Shown here one piece after another: positions 27,768 to 35,212 of a DNA stretch of 64,000 nucleotides (positions are counted from its first letter, which is position 1; each line of letters opens with the position of its first letter). The DNA is from JAJFUI01 sp963754135 (GTDB lineage: Bacteria; Planctomycetota; Planctomycetia; Pirellulales; Thermoguttaceae): NCBI GenBank assembly GCA_963754135.1, contig CAVWEY010000004.1:372001-436000 (forward strand), read 5' to 3'. The translations under genes were made by a program, and so were the position numbers. The notes beneath the pieces are model-generated. The model did not search any database, had not been told where the DNA came from, and worked only from the letters and a program-made list of their open reading frames with translations.

Positions 27768-30700
27768 ACTGGCGCCCGCCTGGCGCGGGCCCAATTGTTC
27801 TTTGATCCAGGCGAGGAACTCGGGCGAAGGGAGTCCGTAGGGGCGGAACTTCTCCACCACCCCCTGCCCTTCGTCGTAGAGGATTGCCCGATGAACGCCC
27901 AGCCGGGCGGCCTCGGGCGAATCCATCAAGGAGCTCGAATCGTTGCCGTTCATCTGGAACAACACCCGCATCTCGAAGTCTTGCAGGCTGTGGCGGTCCA
28001 GGATGCGGGTGACGTTGCTGTAAGTGTCGCACCAGATGAGCGTGTGGATGCCCAGCGGCGGACCTTCCCGCAAAATGGCGGCGAACTGCTTGGGCGGGCT
28101 GGCCGGTTTCTCGTCGCCCGACGAGAAGCCGTACTCGTCTTCCTTCCGCAGTTCGCGGAAACGGCCCAGGTTGTAGACGAACAGGTAGATGGGCGGCGTA
28201 GGCGTCGTGGGCCTCTTGCTGCCGGGCGGCCAGCTCGGCGGCGATTTCGGCGATCAGCGGGGTGGCCTCCCGCACGCCGCCGCGCTTCACCGGGTGCGGA
28301 ATCACTGCGGCCAGGCGGCCCCAGAAACCCGACTCCGGCGCGTCGGCCCTCATGCCGTCGAGAAGGTAAAACGAAGGGGGAAGGGGGAAGGCGGGCACCG
28401 CCGCGCAGCGGTGGTCGAGGGGATTTAGAGATTTGGAGACTCGGAGATTTGGAGATTTGGGATTTTCGGATTCCGACCTCTGACCACTATTCACGGCCCT
28501 CACCCCCGGCCCCTCTCCCAAAGAGAGAGGGGAGGATTGCGCGGCCAAGCTGATCAACGCGGCGGTCAGCACGCCCAAGGCGGCCTCCTCCCGATGGCCC
28601 ACCATGAGCAGATTGCTGGCGTTCTGGCGGAGGAACATCGCCGAGGTGGGCTCCTTGATTTCCACCGCCGAGCCGAGCCACGCCCGAAAACCCGGCGATG
28701 GTGGGGACAGGCTGGAAGCCTGTCCTACGACCGGCGCCAGCATTTCACGCAACGCCACGTTGTCGGCCAGGTCGGCCAGGACGTTCCCCTCGAAAACGAT
28801 CGGCGGCGGGGCCGCGCAATGGCGCCTCCGCGCAAGCCGGCTGACCCGCTCCAGGTAGTCGTCCCGCTCGTGGTCGGGGAGCCATACGATCTGGAACGGA
28901 TGGTTGCCCTCGTACAGCCCGTTGGCGTCGTTGTAGATCGCCTCGCCGGGGCGGGTCAGCAGCCGGGCGGCCGTGTTGTCCTCGCTGAGGATCAGGTGGG
29001 CGTCGGACTCGCTGCACTGCAAGGCGATCCTAACGGCCATCTGGCCGATGGTGCTGCGGGCCAGGGTGTACGCCCCGCCGAGGGTCTGCGACCCGAGCAG
29101 GACGTGGATGCCGAACGCCCGGCCCTGCCGCACCAGCCGGTCCAACAGCAGCGCCGACTCCTGGGCGATCCGGTCGTCCTCGACGAACAACTCCTGGAAC
29201 TCGTCGATCACCAGGAGAATGCGGGGGAGCTTGGCGGCCGGGTCGGCGTTGCGGAAGCCCTTGAGGTCTTGCAGCCCGCGGCGGCGGAACAGATCGCCGC
29301 GGGTCCGCAACTCGGCGTCGAGGCGCTGGAGGACGCTCAGTCCGAACTCCCGCTCGCTCTCGATGGCCACCACCCGCGCGTGCGGCAGCAACGAGCGGGC
29401 GTAGGCCTTGAACTCGACCCCTTTCTTGAAGTCGACCAGATAGAGTTCCACTTCGTCGGGGCTGTAGCGCAGGGCGAGATTCGTGATCAGCACGTGGAGC
29501 AAGGTGGACTTGCCGGAGCCGGTCTTGCCGGAGATCAGCACGTGCTGCGAGGTGCCCCCGCCGAGGTCCAAGTGTTGGAGTTTCATGGCGCCGGCGCGGC
29601 CCAGCGGGACGTCAATGCCGGCGCGGCTGTCGGCGGTCCACCACTCCTTTTCCTCGGGGGCGATGCAGGAGAAGGGGACTTCGACGCGGCCCACGTCGCG
29701 GGCAGCGGCGCCGACCGTGCGGACGATCTCCTTGAACCGTTCGACCGGCGGGGGCGGGTCGAAGCTGACCGCCAGCGGCCCGTACTCGGGATGCTCCCAG
29801 GTGAAACAGCCTCCCGCCGGTAGGGACAGGCTTCCAGCCTGCCGTGCGGCGGCTTCCGACGGCAGGCTGGAAGCCTGCCCTACTGTCTGCCCCACGTTCC
29901 AGCGCAGCACCAGCCCCTCCGCCTCGAGGTCGGGCAGTTGGAAGTTGCGCGGCAAAGCGGCCTTCGCGTCGACGCTGAGCATCACGAACACGCCGCAGCG
30001 GGCGCCGCTGGAGACGATGCTCTTCAAGCGCTGCACGGCCGCCTCGGAAAAATTGGCGGGGAAATTGGCCACCACCAGCACCCGGTACGGCTCCGCCATC
30101 TCCCCGGCGAAGGCGTTGTACTCCTCGATCGAACGGAACTCCTTGCGGAGATACACCTGGATGACGTTCTCCATGTGCTTGGTCAAGTCGGCCAACCGCT
30201 GCTCGATGTGGGCCGCGTCGGTCCAGATGCGGCTGGCCACCAACTGCTCGTCGAAGTCGGCCAGGTGCATGAAGGCGGAGAAGTTTTCGCCCAGCCCCAC
30301 CGGATCGACGATCGTGAAGCGGACCTTGGCCGGGGGCATGGCGCGTCAGGAGCCGCAGCATCGCGCTCTGCATCAACTCGACCGCCTTGGCCCGGCCCGG
30401 CCCGCCGGCCTTCAGCAACAAGAGCGAATGACGCGGGAAGGGCAAGGCGATGGGGAGCGTGAACTCGGTCTGGGCCGGCCGCAGCCGTTGGTCCTCCGGC
30501 ACGCCCCCCTTGATCTCGGCCAGCTTCACCTGCCCATAGCCCAAGGGGATCGCGGCCGGAATGTCCACCGGCGGCGTCCAGCCGTCCCACTTGGGGCTGC
30601 TCCAGTCGGGGAACGCCTGCCGGCACGCCTCGTACGACTGGTCGGCCGAGCCGCGGAACTGCTCGACGCCCGAACGCCAGCGGTCGGCCATGCCGCCCCA

Positions 30701-31896
30701 CTCCCGTTGGAACCGCTGCCGGCTCTCTTCCAGGGCATGGACGTGGCGGGTCTCAGTCTTCTGCGATTCCGCGGCGAAGCGTTCGTCCATCTCGCGGAGC
30801 AAAGGGGGATACTTCTCCTCGATCTGCCGGAGCGTCGCGTCCCGCCATGCTTCCAGCTCGGCCAGCCGCTTCGGATAGCGGCCGTCGGCCTGCTGCAAGT
30901 CGTGCTCGCGGCGGCGTTGGATCCGGGCGGTAGCGGCGGCGTGCTCCTGCTCGGCCTTCTGCGTCTGGGCCTTGTGGCGGGCGATGATCGCCGCGTCGAG
31001 ACGCTGGCAGTCGGCATGGGCCGCCTCCAAGGTCGTCGGGGTTCCCAGTCCGGCCTCCAGCATGGTCTGCCGCAGGGCCAGATAGGCCGCAACGGACCGC
31101 CGCTTGGCAATGCGATAGGTCCATAGGCCGGCCACCAGCGCGACCACGACGGCACAGCCGAAGCTCAACGGCACCCAGCGCCAGTCCTCCAGCGGCCCGA
31201 GGACGACCGCCCAGGGAATGGCGGCCACGATCCAGAGGAGGAAGAACATCCAGAAGGGCGCAGCCCGAAGAACAAGCCCGGCAGACGCTGCTTGCCGAGC
31301 GCCCGCCACTGGGCTTGGGCCTGCTCCAGGGCGTGGTAGAACCGCCGCCCCGGATGTTTGTCGAGGATCGCGTTGGTGGGCGCGGGCGGGGGAAGGCCGT
31401 CCCAGTGTCCGCGGCGCTGCATCAGCGCCACCGCCTGCTGGAGAATCTCTTGGAGCTGCCGCCAGCGGTCGTCCAGGCCGGAGAGCAGATCCTTCATGGG
31501 CAGGTTCAGTCCGCCGCGGGCGGCGTCGGCCGCCTCCAGCGCCTCCCAGTGCGAGTCCTGCAACGCCTGCTCGGTCGCCTGTGTGTCGGCCTCTGCGCGG
31601 GCGAGAATCTCGGCGCGGACCGATTCGTATTCCTGCTGGAGGGCATCATGCTCGGTGCGGAACTTCGTCTCGACCGCTGTGCGGGCGGAGGCATATTCCG
31701 CCTCGGCCGCCGCTTTGCGGGTGCGGTACCGTTCGGCCGAGGTCCGCTGCGACTCTTGAAACTCCCGCTCCGCCGCCTCGTTGCGGGCGGCAAGTCCGGC
31801 GTTGGCCTCCTCCTCGACCGACTCCCGCTCCGCCGCCAGCCGGCAAAGCTCCCCGAGCAGCCGTCGCGGTCCGTCGGGTGAGAGGGGTTCGGTCAT
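27753..31896 (-). CDS. Membrane-anchored multi-domain FtsK/EccC-like ATPase of a type VII-like system, frameshifted
   Basis: About 1,380 residues joined across inferred indels near 31265, 30345 and 28190. Order: N-terminal coiled coil (~1-190), two membrane helices (~205-262: WMFFLLWIVAAIPWAVVLGP and FGCAVVVALVAGLWTY), a second coiled coil, then three FtsK-like modules. The first (LLLLKAGGPGRAKAV) is degenerate. The second is canonical, with Walker A ISGKTGSGKST near 790 and Walker B LLVIDEF near 891. The third is degenerate (LLMVGHREEAALGVL). This mirrors EccC/EssC, which drive substrate export with one active and other degenerate modules. Three repeat insertions add peptides (GQASSLP types near 671-692; SPLSLGEGPGVRA with SENPKSPNLR near 1121-1157). 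It overlaps the WXG100-like gene by 4 bp. Confidence 0.85.
28426..28534. repeat. Compound repeat insertion inside the FtsK-like gene
   Basis: A ggagatttgg tandem block (28426-28470) adjoins a ctcacccccggcccctctcc hairpin (28495-28534, arms ccctctccc and gagagagggg). Both are in frame on the minus strand and encode the low-complexity stretch near residues 1121-1157, between core strands of the third ATPase module. Confidence 0.75.
28700..28732. repeat. Palindromic repeat, acaggctggaagcctgt family, copy 1
   Basis: The core ggacaggctggaagcctgtc forms a hairpin and is read in frame on the minus strand as VVGQASSLSPP. Related copies lie at 29821-29884, 35154-35212 and, as a variant, 46250-46320. 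Confidence 0.75.
29821..29884. repeat. Palindromic repeat, acaggctggaagcctgt family, copy 2
   Basis: Two arms (tagggacaggcttccagcct and ggcaggctggaagcctgccc) surround a short centre. On the minus strand it is translated as VGQASSLPSEAAARQAGSLS inside the FtsK-like protein, ahead of the active module. Confidence 0.8.
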
Positions 31897-32126
31897 TCTG
31901 ACTCCGAGCCGCACTGCCGCTGAGCCGTGTTGAGCACGTCGTCCAACTGGTTGATGGCGTCGAGCATGCTCCTGACGTTCGGCTCCACGGCGGTCAAATG
32001 CGTTTCTTGGAACTGGTGCCGGGCCTGGTCGGTCCACTGGCTCTCGACGGCCGCCAGGGTGGTCCGCAGCGTCTTCAGCGCCAGTTCGATCTTTCCGGCG
32101 GGGGCATTGAGGTCCCACTCCTTCAC
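31893..32126 (-). CDS. WXG100-like small helical protein
   Basis: A 77-residue protein that reads as two helices around a turn. Trp31-Thr-Asp33 is followed eight positions after the Trp by Phe39 (QWTDQARHQF), the same spacing as the WXG turn and following Phe of WXG100/ESAT-6 proteins, with Asp in place of Gly. The second helix carries VRSMLDAINQLDDVL. It overlaps the genes on both sides by 4 bp, so it is translationally coupled to the 207-residue protein upstream and to the FtsK-like ATPase downstream. Its role as a substrate or dimer partner of a type VII-like exporter is inferred from form and position. Confidence 0.7.
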   Translation of the reverse strand: MKEWDLNAPAGKIELALKTLRTTLAAVESQWTDQARHQFQETHLTAVEPNVRSMLDAINQLDDVLNTAQRQCGSESE

Positions 32127-32746
32127 GGCCCGCCCTCCTTCTCCGAATCTGTACTCATCAAATCTGTACTCATCACGCTCCGCGTGACGCCGTTTTCCTC
32201 ACGCGGAGCGTGAGGAGTACATTCCGGCGCGCCGCTAGCGGCTTTTTGAGGGTCCGCCGGGGCCTCGATAGAAATATAGCTTACCAGGGATTCGCTCATC
32301 TGGTTCAAAGCGGCGACCCCCCGCGGCAGTTCGATCTCCAACCAGGCGGCAAATTGGGTGCGGATGCGTTGGAAGTCGTCCACGGCCCGGTCCACCACGC
32401 CGGTCCAGTGGCGGACGGCCTCGATCTTCTCGTGGGCCGTCTCGACGCGGCGTTTTGCCCGCTCCACGGCCCGCTTCTCGTCGATGCAGGCCGGCTCGTG
32501 GTCGCCGACGCGGCGGACGGTGCGGGCCTGCTGGAGTTGGAGGCGGGCCTGGTTCAATTGCTCGTACGCCCGGTGCAGCTCCCGCTGCCAGTACTCCTTG
32601 CGGTCGTGATGAATCCATTCCAGGATGCGCCGGGTCTCGATCGAAAGGTCGTCGAGCGCGCCCTGGGCCTCGCCGCGGAACTTCGCCAGCCCGGCAGCCA
32701 ACAGCGGCAAGACATCGATCGACTTTACCCGCGCAGACCTGCTCAT
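32123..32746 (-). CDS. Coiled-coil protein of the type VII-like cluster
   Basis: A 207-residue protein from the ATG at 32746; an upstream in-frame ATG at 32863 is rejected because that stretch is a palindromic repeat. Most of the protein is predicted helical with heptad-like runs (REAHRAY-type charged segments, YEQLNQARLQLQQARTVRR, AVERAKRRVETAHEKIEAVR). No membrane helix or enzyme motif is visible. The last ~30 residues (TPHAPREENGVTRSVMSTD) come from a repeat at 32145-32220. It might be a chaperone or a longer helical-hairpin partner of the small WXG100-like proteins; this is only inferred. Confidence 0.7.
   Translation of the reverse strand: MSRSARVKSIDVLPLLAAGLAKFRGEAQGALDDLSIETRRILEWIHHDRKEYWQRELHRAYEQLNQARLQLQQARTVRRVGDHEPACIDEKRAVERAKRRVETAHEKIEAVRHWTGVVDRAVDDFQRIRTQFAAWLEIELPRGVAALNQMSESLVSYISIEAPADPQKAASGAPECTPHAPREENGVTRSVMSTDLMSTDSEKEGGP
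32145..32220. repeat. Palindromic repeat, cacgctccgcgtga family, copy 1
   Basis: gtactcatcacgctccgcgt and acgcggagcgtgaggagtac form the arms, with a second gtactcatca unit ahead. It is read in frame as the C-terminal tail of the 207-residue protein. Copy 2 is at 60421-60480. Confidence 0.8.
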
Positions 32747-32803
32747 GGCGTTTCGTGAATGTAGCCGGCACACGCGTGCCGGCCGGGTTGTGGGAAAGCA
32801 ATG

Positions 32804-32885
32804 TGGGTGGCACGCCCTGAAAGGGCGTGGTGAGCCGCCAGACTCAACATTGACGCCCGCCACGCCCTTTCAGGGCGTGCCACCC
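32804..32885. repeat. Palindromic repeat between type VII-like genes
   Basis: Arms gggtggcacgccctgaaagg (with gcgtgg) and ccacgccctttcagggcgtg (with ccaccc) enclose a 28-base loop. It lies in the 153-bp gap between the WXG100 gene and the 207-residue gene and shares its ends with the priA element. Confidence 0.85.
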
Positions 32886-32899
32886 ACCGGCCACATTTT

Positions 32900-33172
32900 T
32901 CACCTCTGCTGTAAATATTCCTCAATGATTTCCGCCTTCCGCACCAGATAAGGGACGTGCCGGTCGACGATCTCGATGAACCGCCCCAGCGACTGAATCT
33001 GCTGCTGGAACTCCTCGGCGAACTTCTTCTGCTCCTGGTCGCGCCAGGTCTGCTCGAGCGCGGCCATCTGGCTGCTCAACAGCTTGATCCGCTCCTGCAC
33101 GTCGCCGTTGAACTTCTTCAGGCTCAGGGCGAAGCGTCTCAATTCTTCGGGATCGACAATGGCCTGCGGCAT
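32900..33172 (-). CDS. WXG100 (ESAT-6-like) family protein
   Basis: A 90-residue, almost entirely helical protein. Two helices flank the turn TWRDQEQKKF with Trp43, Asp45 and Phe51, which is where WXG100 proteins keep Trp-X-Gly and a following Phe; Gly is replaced by Asp. The first helix has the spaced hydrophobics of the family (LRRFALSLKKFNGDVQERIK) and the second ends VRKAEIIEEYLQQR. WXG100 proteins are dimeric cargo or co-cargo of type VII secretion. It lacks a signal peptide, as expected. The neighbouring FtsK/EccC-like ATPase supports the call. Confidence 0.8.
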   Translation of the reverse strand: MPQAIVDPEELRRFALSLKKFNGDVQERIKLLSSQMAALEQTWRDQEQKKFAEEFQQQIQSLGRFIEIVDRHVPYLVRKAEIIEEYLQQR

Positions 33173-33182
33173 GGGAAGACAG

Positions 33183-33248
33183 GTCTTGGGTCTTGGGGCT
33201 TAGGTCTTGGGGCTTGGCACGAAGACCTAAGACCCAAGACCTAAGACC
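33183..33248. repeat. Palindromic repeat of cttgggtctt units
   Basis: ggtcttgggtcttggggctt and its complement gacctaagacccaagaccta form the arms. It fills most of the 78-bp gap between the EF-P-like gene and the WXG100 gene. Confidence 0.8.
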
Positions 33249-33250
33249 GT

Positions 33251-33814
33251 TTATGTTCTGGAGAGATACTCGCCGCTGCGGGTATCAACCTTGATTCGCT
33301 CCCCTTGACTGAGGTACTCGGGGACCTGGACGACCAGGCCGGTTTCCAGCGTGGCGGGTTTGGTCCGGGCGGTGGCCGAGGCCCCTTTGATGCCCGGATC
33401 GCACTCGACCACCTTCAAGGCGACCGCCACCGGCAACTGCACGCCCACGCACTGCTCATTATAGATCAGCGCCTGCACGCCTTCGAGGTTCTCGGTGAGA
33501 TAGTTCAACTCGTCGGCCAGATCGCCGCGGGGGAGCGCGTACTGCTCGTAGTTGCCTTCGTCGAGGAAGTGCGCTTCGGCGGGGTCGGCGTACATGAACT
33601 TGACCGGGCGCTTCTGGAAGTCGGCCTCGGCCAGCGACTCGCCGCCGCGGAGCGTGATGTCCACCTTCTGCTTGGTGATCAGGTTCCGCGCCCGGTACTT
33701 GTAGAAGGTGGCGGCGCCGCGGGCCGAGGGGCTCTGCACGTTGATCGTCTCGATCAGGCAAGGCGCCCCGTTGAAGTTGACGATGTGGCCGCGCTTGATG
33801 TCCTTGGCAATCAT
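33251..33814 (-). CDS. yeiP: Elongation factor P-like protein (EfpL/YeiP type)
   Basis: About 187 residues in the three-beta-domain EF-P fold. EF-P proteins relieve ribosome stalling at proline runs. The loop at the tip reads QSPSARGAATFYK, with Arg32 where canonical EF-P has a modified Lys, and the family's C-terminal signature GIKGASATARTKPATLETGLVVQVPEYL is in place in parts, both matching the YeiP/EfpL branch more than Efp proper. The ATG at 33814 gives the standard MIAKDIKRGHIVNFNG start; an ATG 24 bases upstream is less likely. It sits inside the type VII-like cluster, on the same strand, and may be an accidental neighbour. Confidence 0.88.
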   Translation of the reverse strand: MIAKDIKRGHIVNFNGAPCLIETINVQSPSARGAATFYKYRARNLITKQKVDITLRGGESLAEADFQKRPVKFMYADPAEAHFLDEGNYEQYALPRGDLADELNYLTENLEGVQALIYNEQCVGVQLPVAVALKVVECDPGIKGASATARTKPATLETGLVVQVPEYLSQGERIKVDTRSGEYLSRT

Positions 33815-33824
33815 CTCAGGCACC

Positions 33825-34331
33825 CTACTGCTCGTCATCGCCGAAAAAGGTTCCCGCCTGGGGGTCGATGGCCACCCCGCCGGTCAACCGGGCCAGCGCC
33901 CCCAACACCACCAGCAGCGCGCTGGGATCGAGCAACTCCTCCTCGTCCGCGTCCTCGCCGGCATCCTCGGGAACCCGTTCAAAGTGTAGCACGTCGAAGC
34001 GGCCGTCATACTTCTTGATCTGCTCCCAGGGGACCGGCGGGGGGCTCTCGGCGCCGAGCTTCTTCAGGTCCTCGACCAGGGAGGCCCCCTGTTCCAGCAC
34101 TTCCCCCCCGCCCGTGTAGCAGATGTCCAAGGCGGCGAAATCGTCGGGCGAGATCAGCGTCAGCGAGTCGATCCGCCCGCGGCTGTCGGCGCCAAGATTG
34201 CAGAGCTCGAACCGTTTGTTCAGCGCGGCGAGCATCTTGGTCACGCTTTTCAGCGGCGGCCGTTTCTCGGCATCGAAGAGCACGAAATACGTCTCGCGCC
34301 AACGATAGCGGCTGTCTTCGAACATCGACAT
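33825..34331 (-). CDS. Hypothetical protein of the type VII-like cluster
   Basis: A 168-residue protein (start at 34331, or at 34325 two codons on). The frame continues upstream to 34607 but that part is a palindromic repeat and an antisense shadow. No family is recognised. It begins with RYRWRETYFVLFDAEKRPPL, has an alpha/beta body with KMLAALNKRFELCNLG, and ends in an acidic segment (EDAGEDADEEELLDP) and a hydrophobic helix ALLVVLGALARLTGG. The stop lies 10 bp ahead of the EF-P-like start. Its acidic stretch suggests a protein-binding role, nothing more. Confidence 0.6.
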   Translation of the reverse strand: MSMFEDSRYRWRETYFVLFDAEKRPPLKSVTKMLAALNKRFELCNLGADSRGRIDSLTLISPDDFAALDICYTGGGEVLEQGASLVEDLKKLGAESPPPVPWEQIKKYDGRFDVLHFERVPEDAGEDADEEELLDPSALLVVLGALARLTGGVAIDPQAGTFFGDDEQ

Positions 34332-34343
34332 CAGAGCATCATC

Positions 34344-34396
34344 CTCGGATTGTGGTGCAGGCGTCCCGCCTGCACAATGCAGCCGGGACGGCCGCA
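34344..34396. repeat. Short palindromic repeat upstream of the 168-residue gene
   Basis: tgtggtgcaggcgtcccgcc pairs in part with ggcgggacgcctgcac-like sequence around tgcacaatgcagccgggacg, then gccgcaccaca. The outer arms tgtggtgc/gcaccaca are exact. Confidence 0.6.
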
Positions 34397-34410
34397 CCAC
34401 AAAACTCGAA

Positions 34411-34626
34411 CTACGCGGCCGTGCCTCCCTGCCAGGCCTCGATGGCGGCCAGCACGGCGTCCCGCTCTTCCCGGTCCCCAAAGACCGATTCTCCCTGCTC
34501 CAAACGGATCTCATACTCCCCTTCGCGCTCGCACTCGGCCGAGCCGCAAAAGTGCGGCACGTCCGAGACCCAAAGGATGCGATGGACGGGAACGTGTTTG
34601 TCGTCAACCAGGCAAAATACGGACAT
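34411..34626 (-). CDS. Small hypothetical protein of the type VII-like cluster
   Basis: A 71-residue protein, MSVFCLVDDKHVPVHRILWV at its start, with two cysteines in HFCGSAECERE and an acidic C-terminus. The amino acid use and the spacing to both neighbours (41 bp after the zinc-ribbon gene) suggest a real gene. The family is not recognised. It could be a small beta-rich ubiquitin-like or adaptor protein, but I cannot show this. Confidence 0.5.
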   Translation of the reverse strand: MSVFCLVDDKHVPVHRILWVSDVPHFCGSAECEREGEYEIRLEQGESVFGDREERDAVLAAIEAWQGGTAA

Positions 34627-34667
34627 ATATTATTCTCCCGATCCGCTGTTGGAGCACGACCGTCATG

Positions 34668-35027
34668 CTACGAAATAACAGCCGGCCGCACAAGGAGGCG
34701 CTGGCCCCCCGTAGCGCTCGATCGCAGCTCCACCGAGGCCATTTTCAACGGGGCCCCGCAGCGGGGGCAGTAGACGAAAGAGTAAGACGCCTCGTGAGAG
34801 CACTCGGGGCAGATCTTCTTGCGCCGCAGGATGGCGGAGCCGGAGGGTCCCTTGCCGGCGTCTTCCTTGGCGGCGGTGACTCCCCCGCCCGTCTGTGTCG
34901 AACTCATGATGGCCAACACGTCGTCGTCGGAGATCGGCGCGTCGTCGCCCGCGCACTGCGGACATCCGCTCCCCGGACTGGAAGCATCCGGCTCGTACGA
35001 GTGCCCCCTGGGGCATTTCAACGCCAT
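34668..35027 (-). CDS. Double zinc-ribbon protein of the type VII-like cluster
   Basis: A 119-residue protein with two zinc ribbons: CPRGHSY with GCPQC at the N-terminus, and ICPECSHEASYSFVYCPRCG around residue 72. Between them lies a disordered Ser/Thr/Gly-rich linker. Such double ribbons act as protein-protein or nucleic-acid adaptors; in planctomycetes they commonly accompany signalling and secretion loci. It is the first gene of the minus-strand cluster that leads to the FtsK-like ATPase. Confidence 0.65.
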   Translation of the reverse strand: MALKCPRGHSYEPDASSPGSGCPQCAGDDAPISDDDVLAIMSSTQTGGGVTAAKEDAGKGPSGSAILRRKKICPECSHEASYSFVYCPRCGAPLKMASVELRSSATGGQRLLVRPAVIS

Positions 35028-35153
35028 GAGGAGAAGCCCTCCCTACGAAAAGGTCTACCCAACGTCACAACATCCGTTCGGGGGGTACACCTGAATCATA
35101 CCAGTTTCATTCGTTTCGTCAAGCGCAATACTAACAAGAAAATCGCCGGCGGC

Positions 35154-35212
35154 TGTAGCACAGGCTTCCAGCCTGTGGGTACGGCAACACAGGCGAGATG
35201 CCTGTGCTACTA
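35154..35212. repeat. Palindromic repeat, acaggctggaagcctgt family, copy 3
   Basis: tgtagcacaggcttccagcc starts one arm and gcctgtgctac ends the other. It sits against the xseA stop codon in the 182-bp gap between xseA and the zinc-ribbon gene. Confidence 0.8.

Noticed and set aside
27753..31896. Reading the FtsK-like protein as the chromosome-segregation FtsK
   Set aside because: It has two membrane helices after a coiled coil, several ATPase modules and no gamma DNA-reading domain at the C-terminus, and WXG100-like genes are coupled to it.
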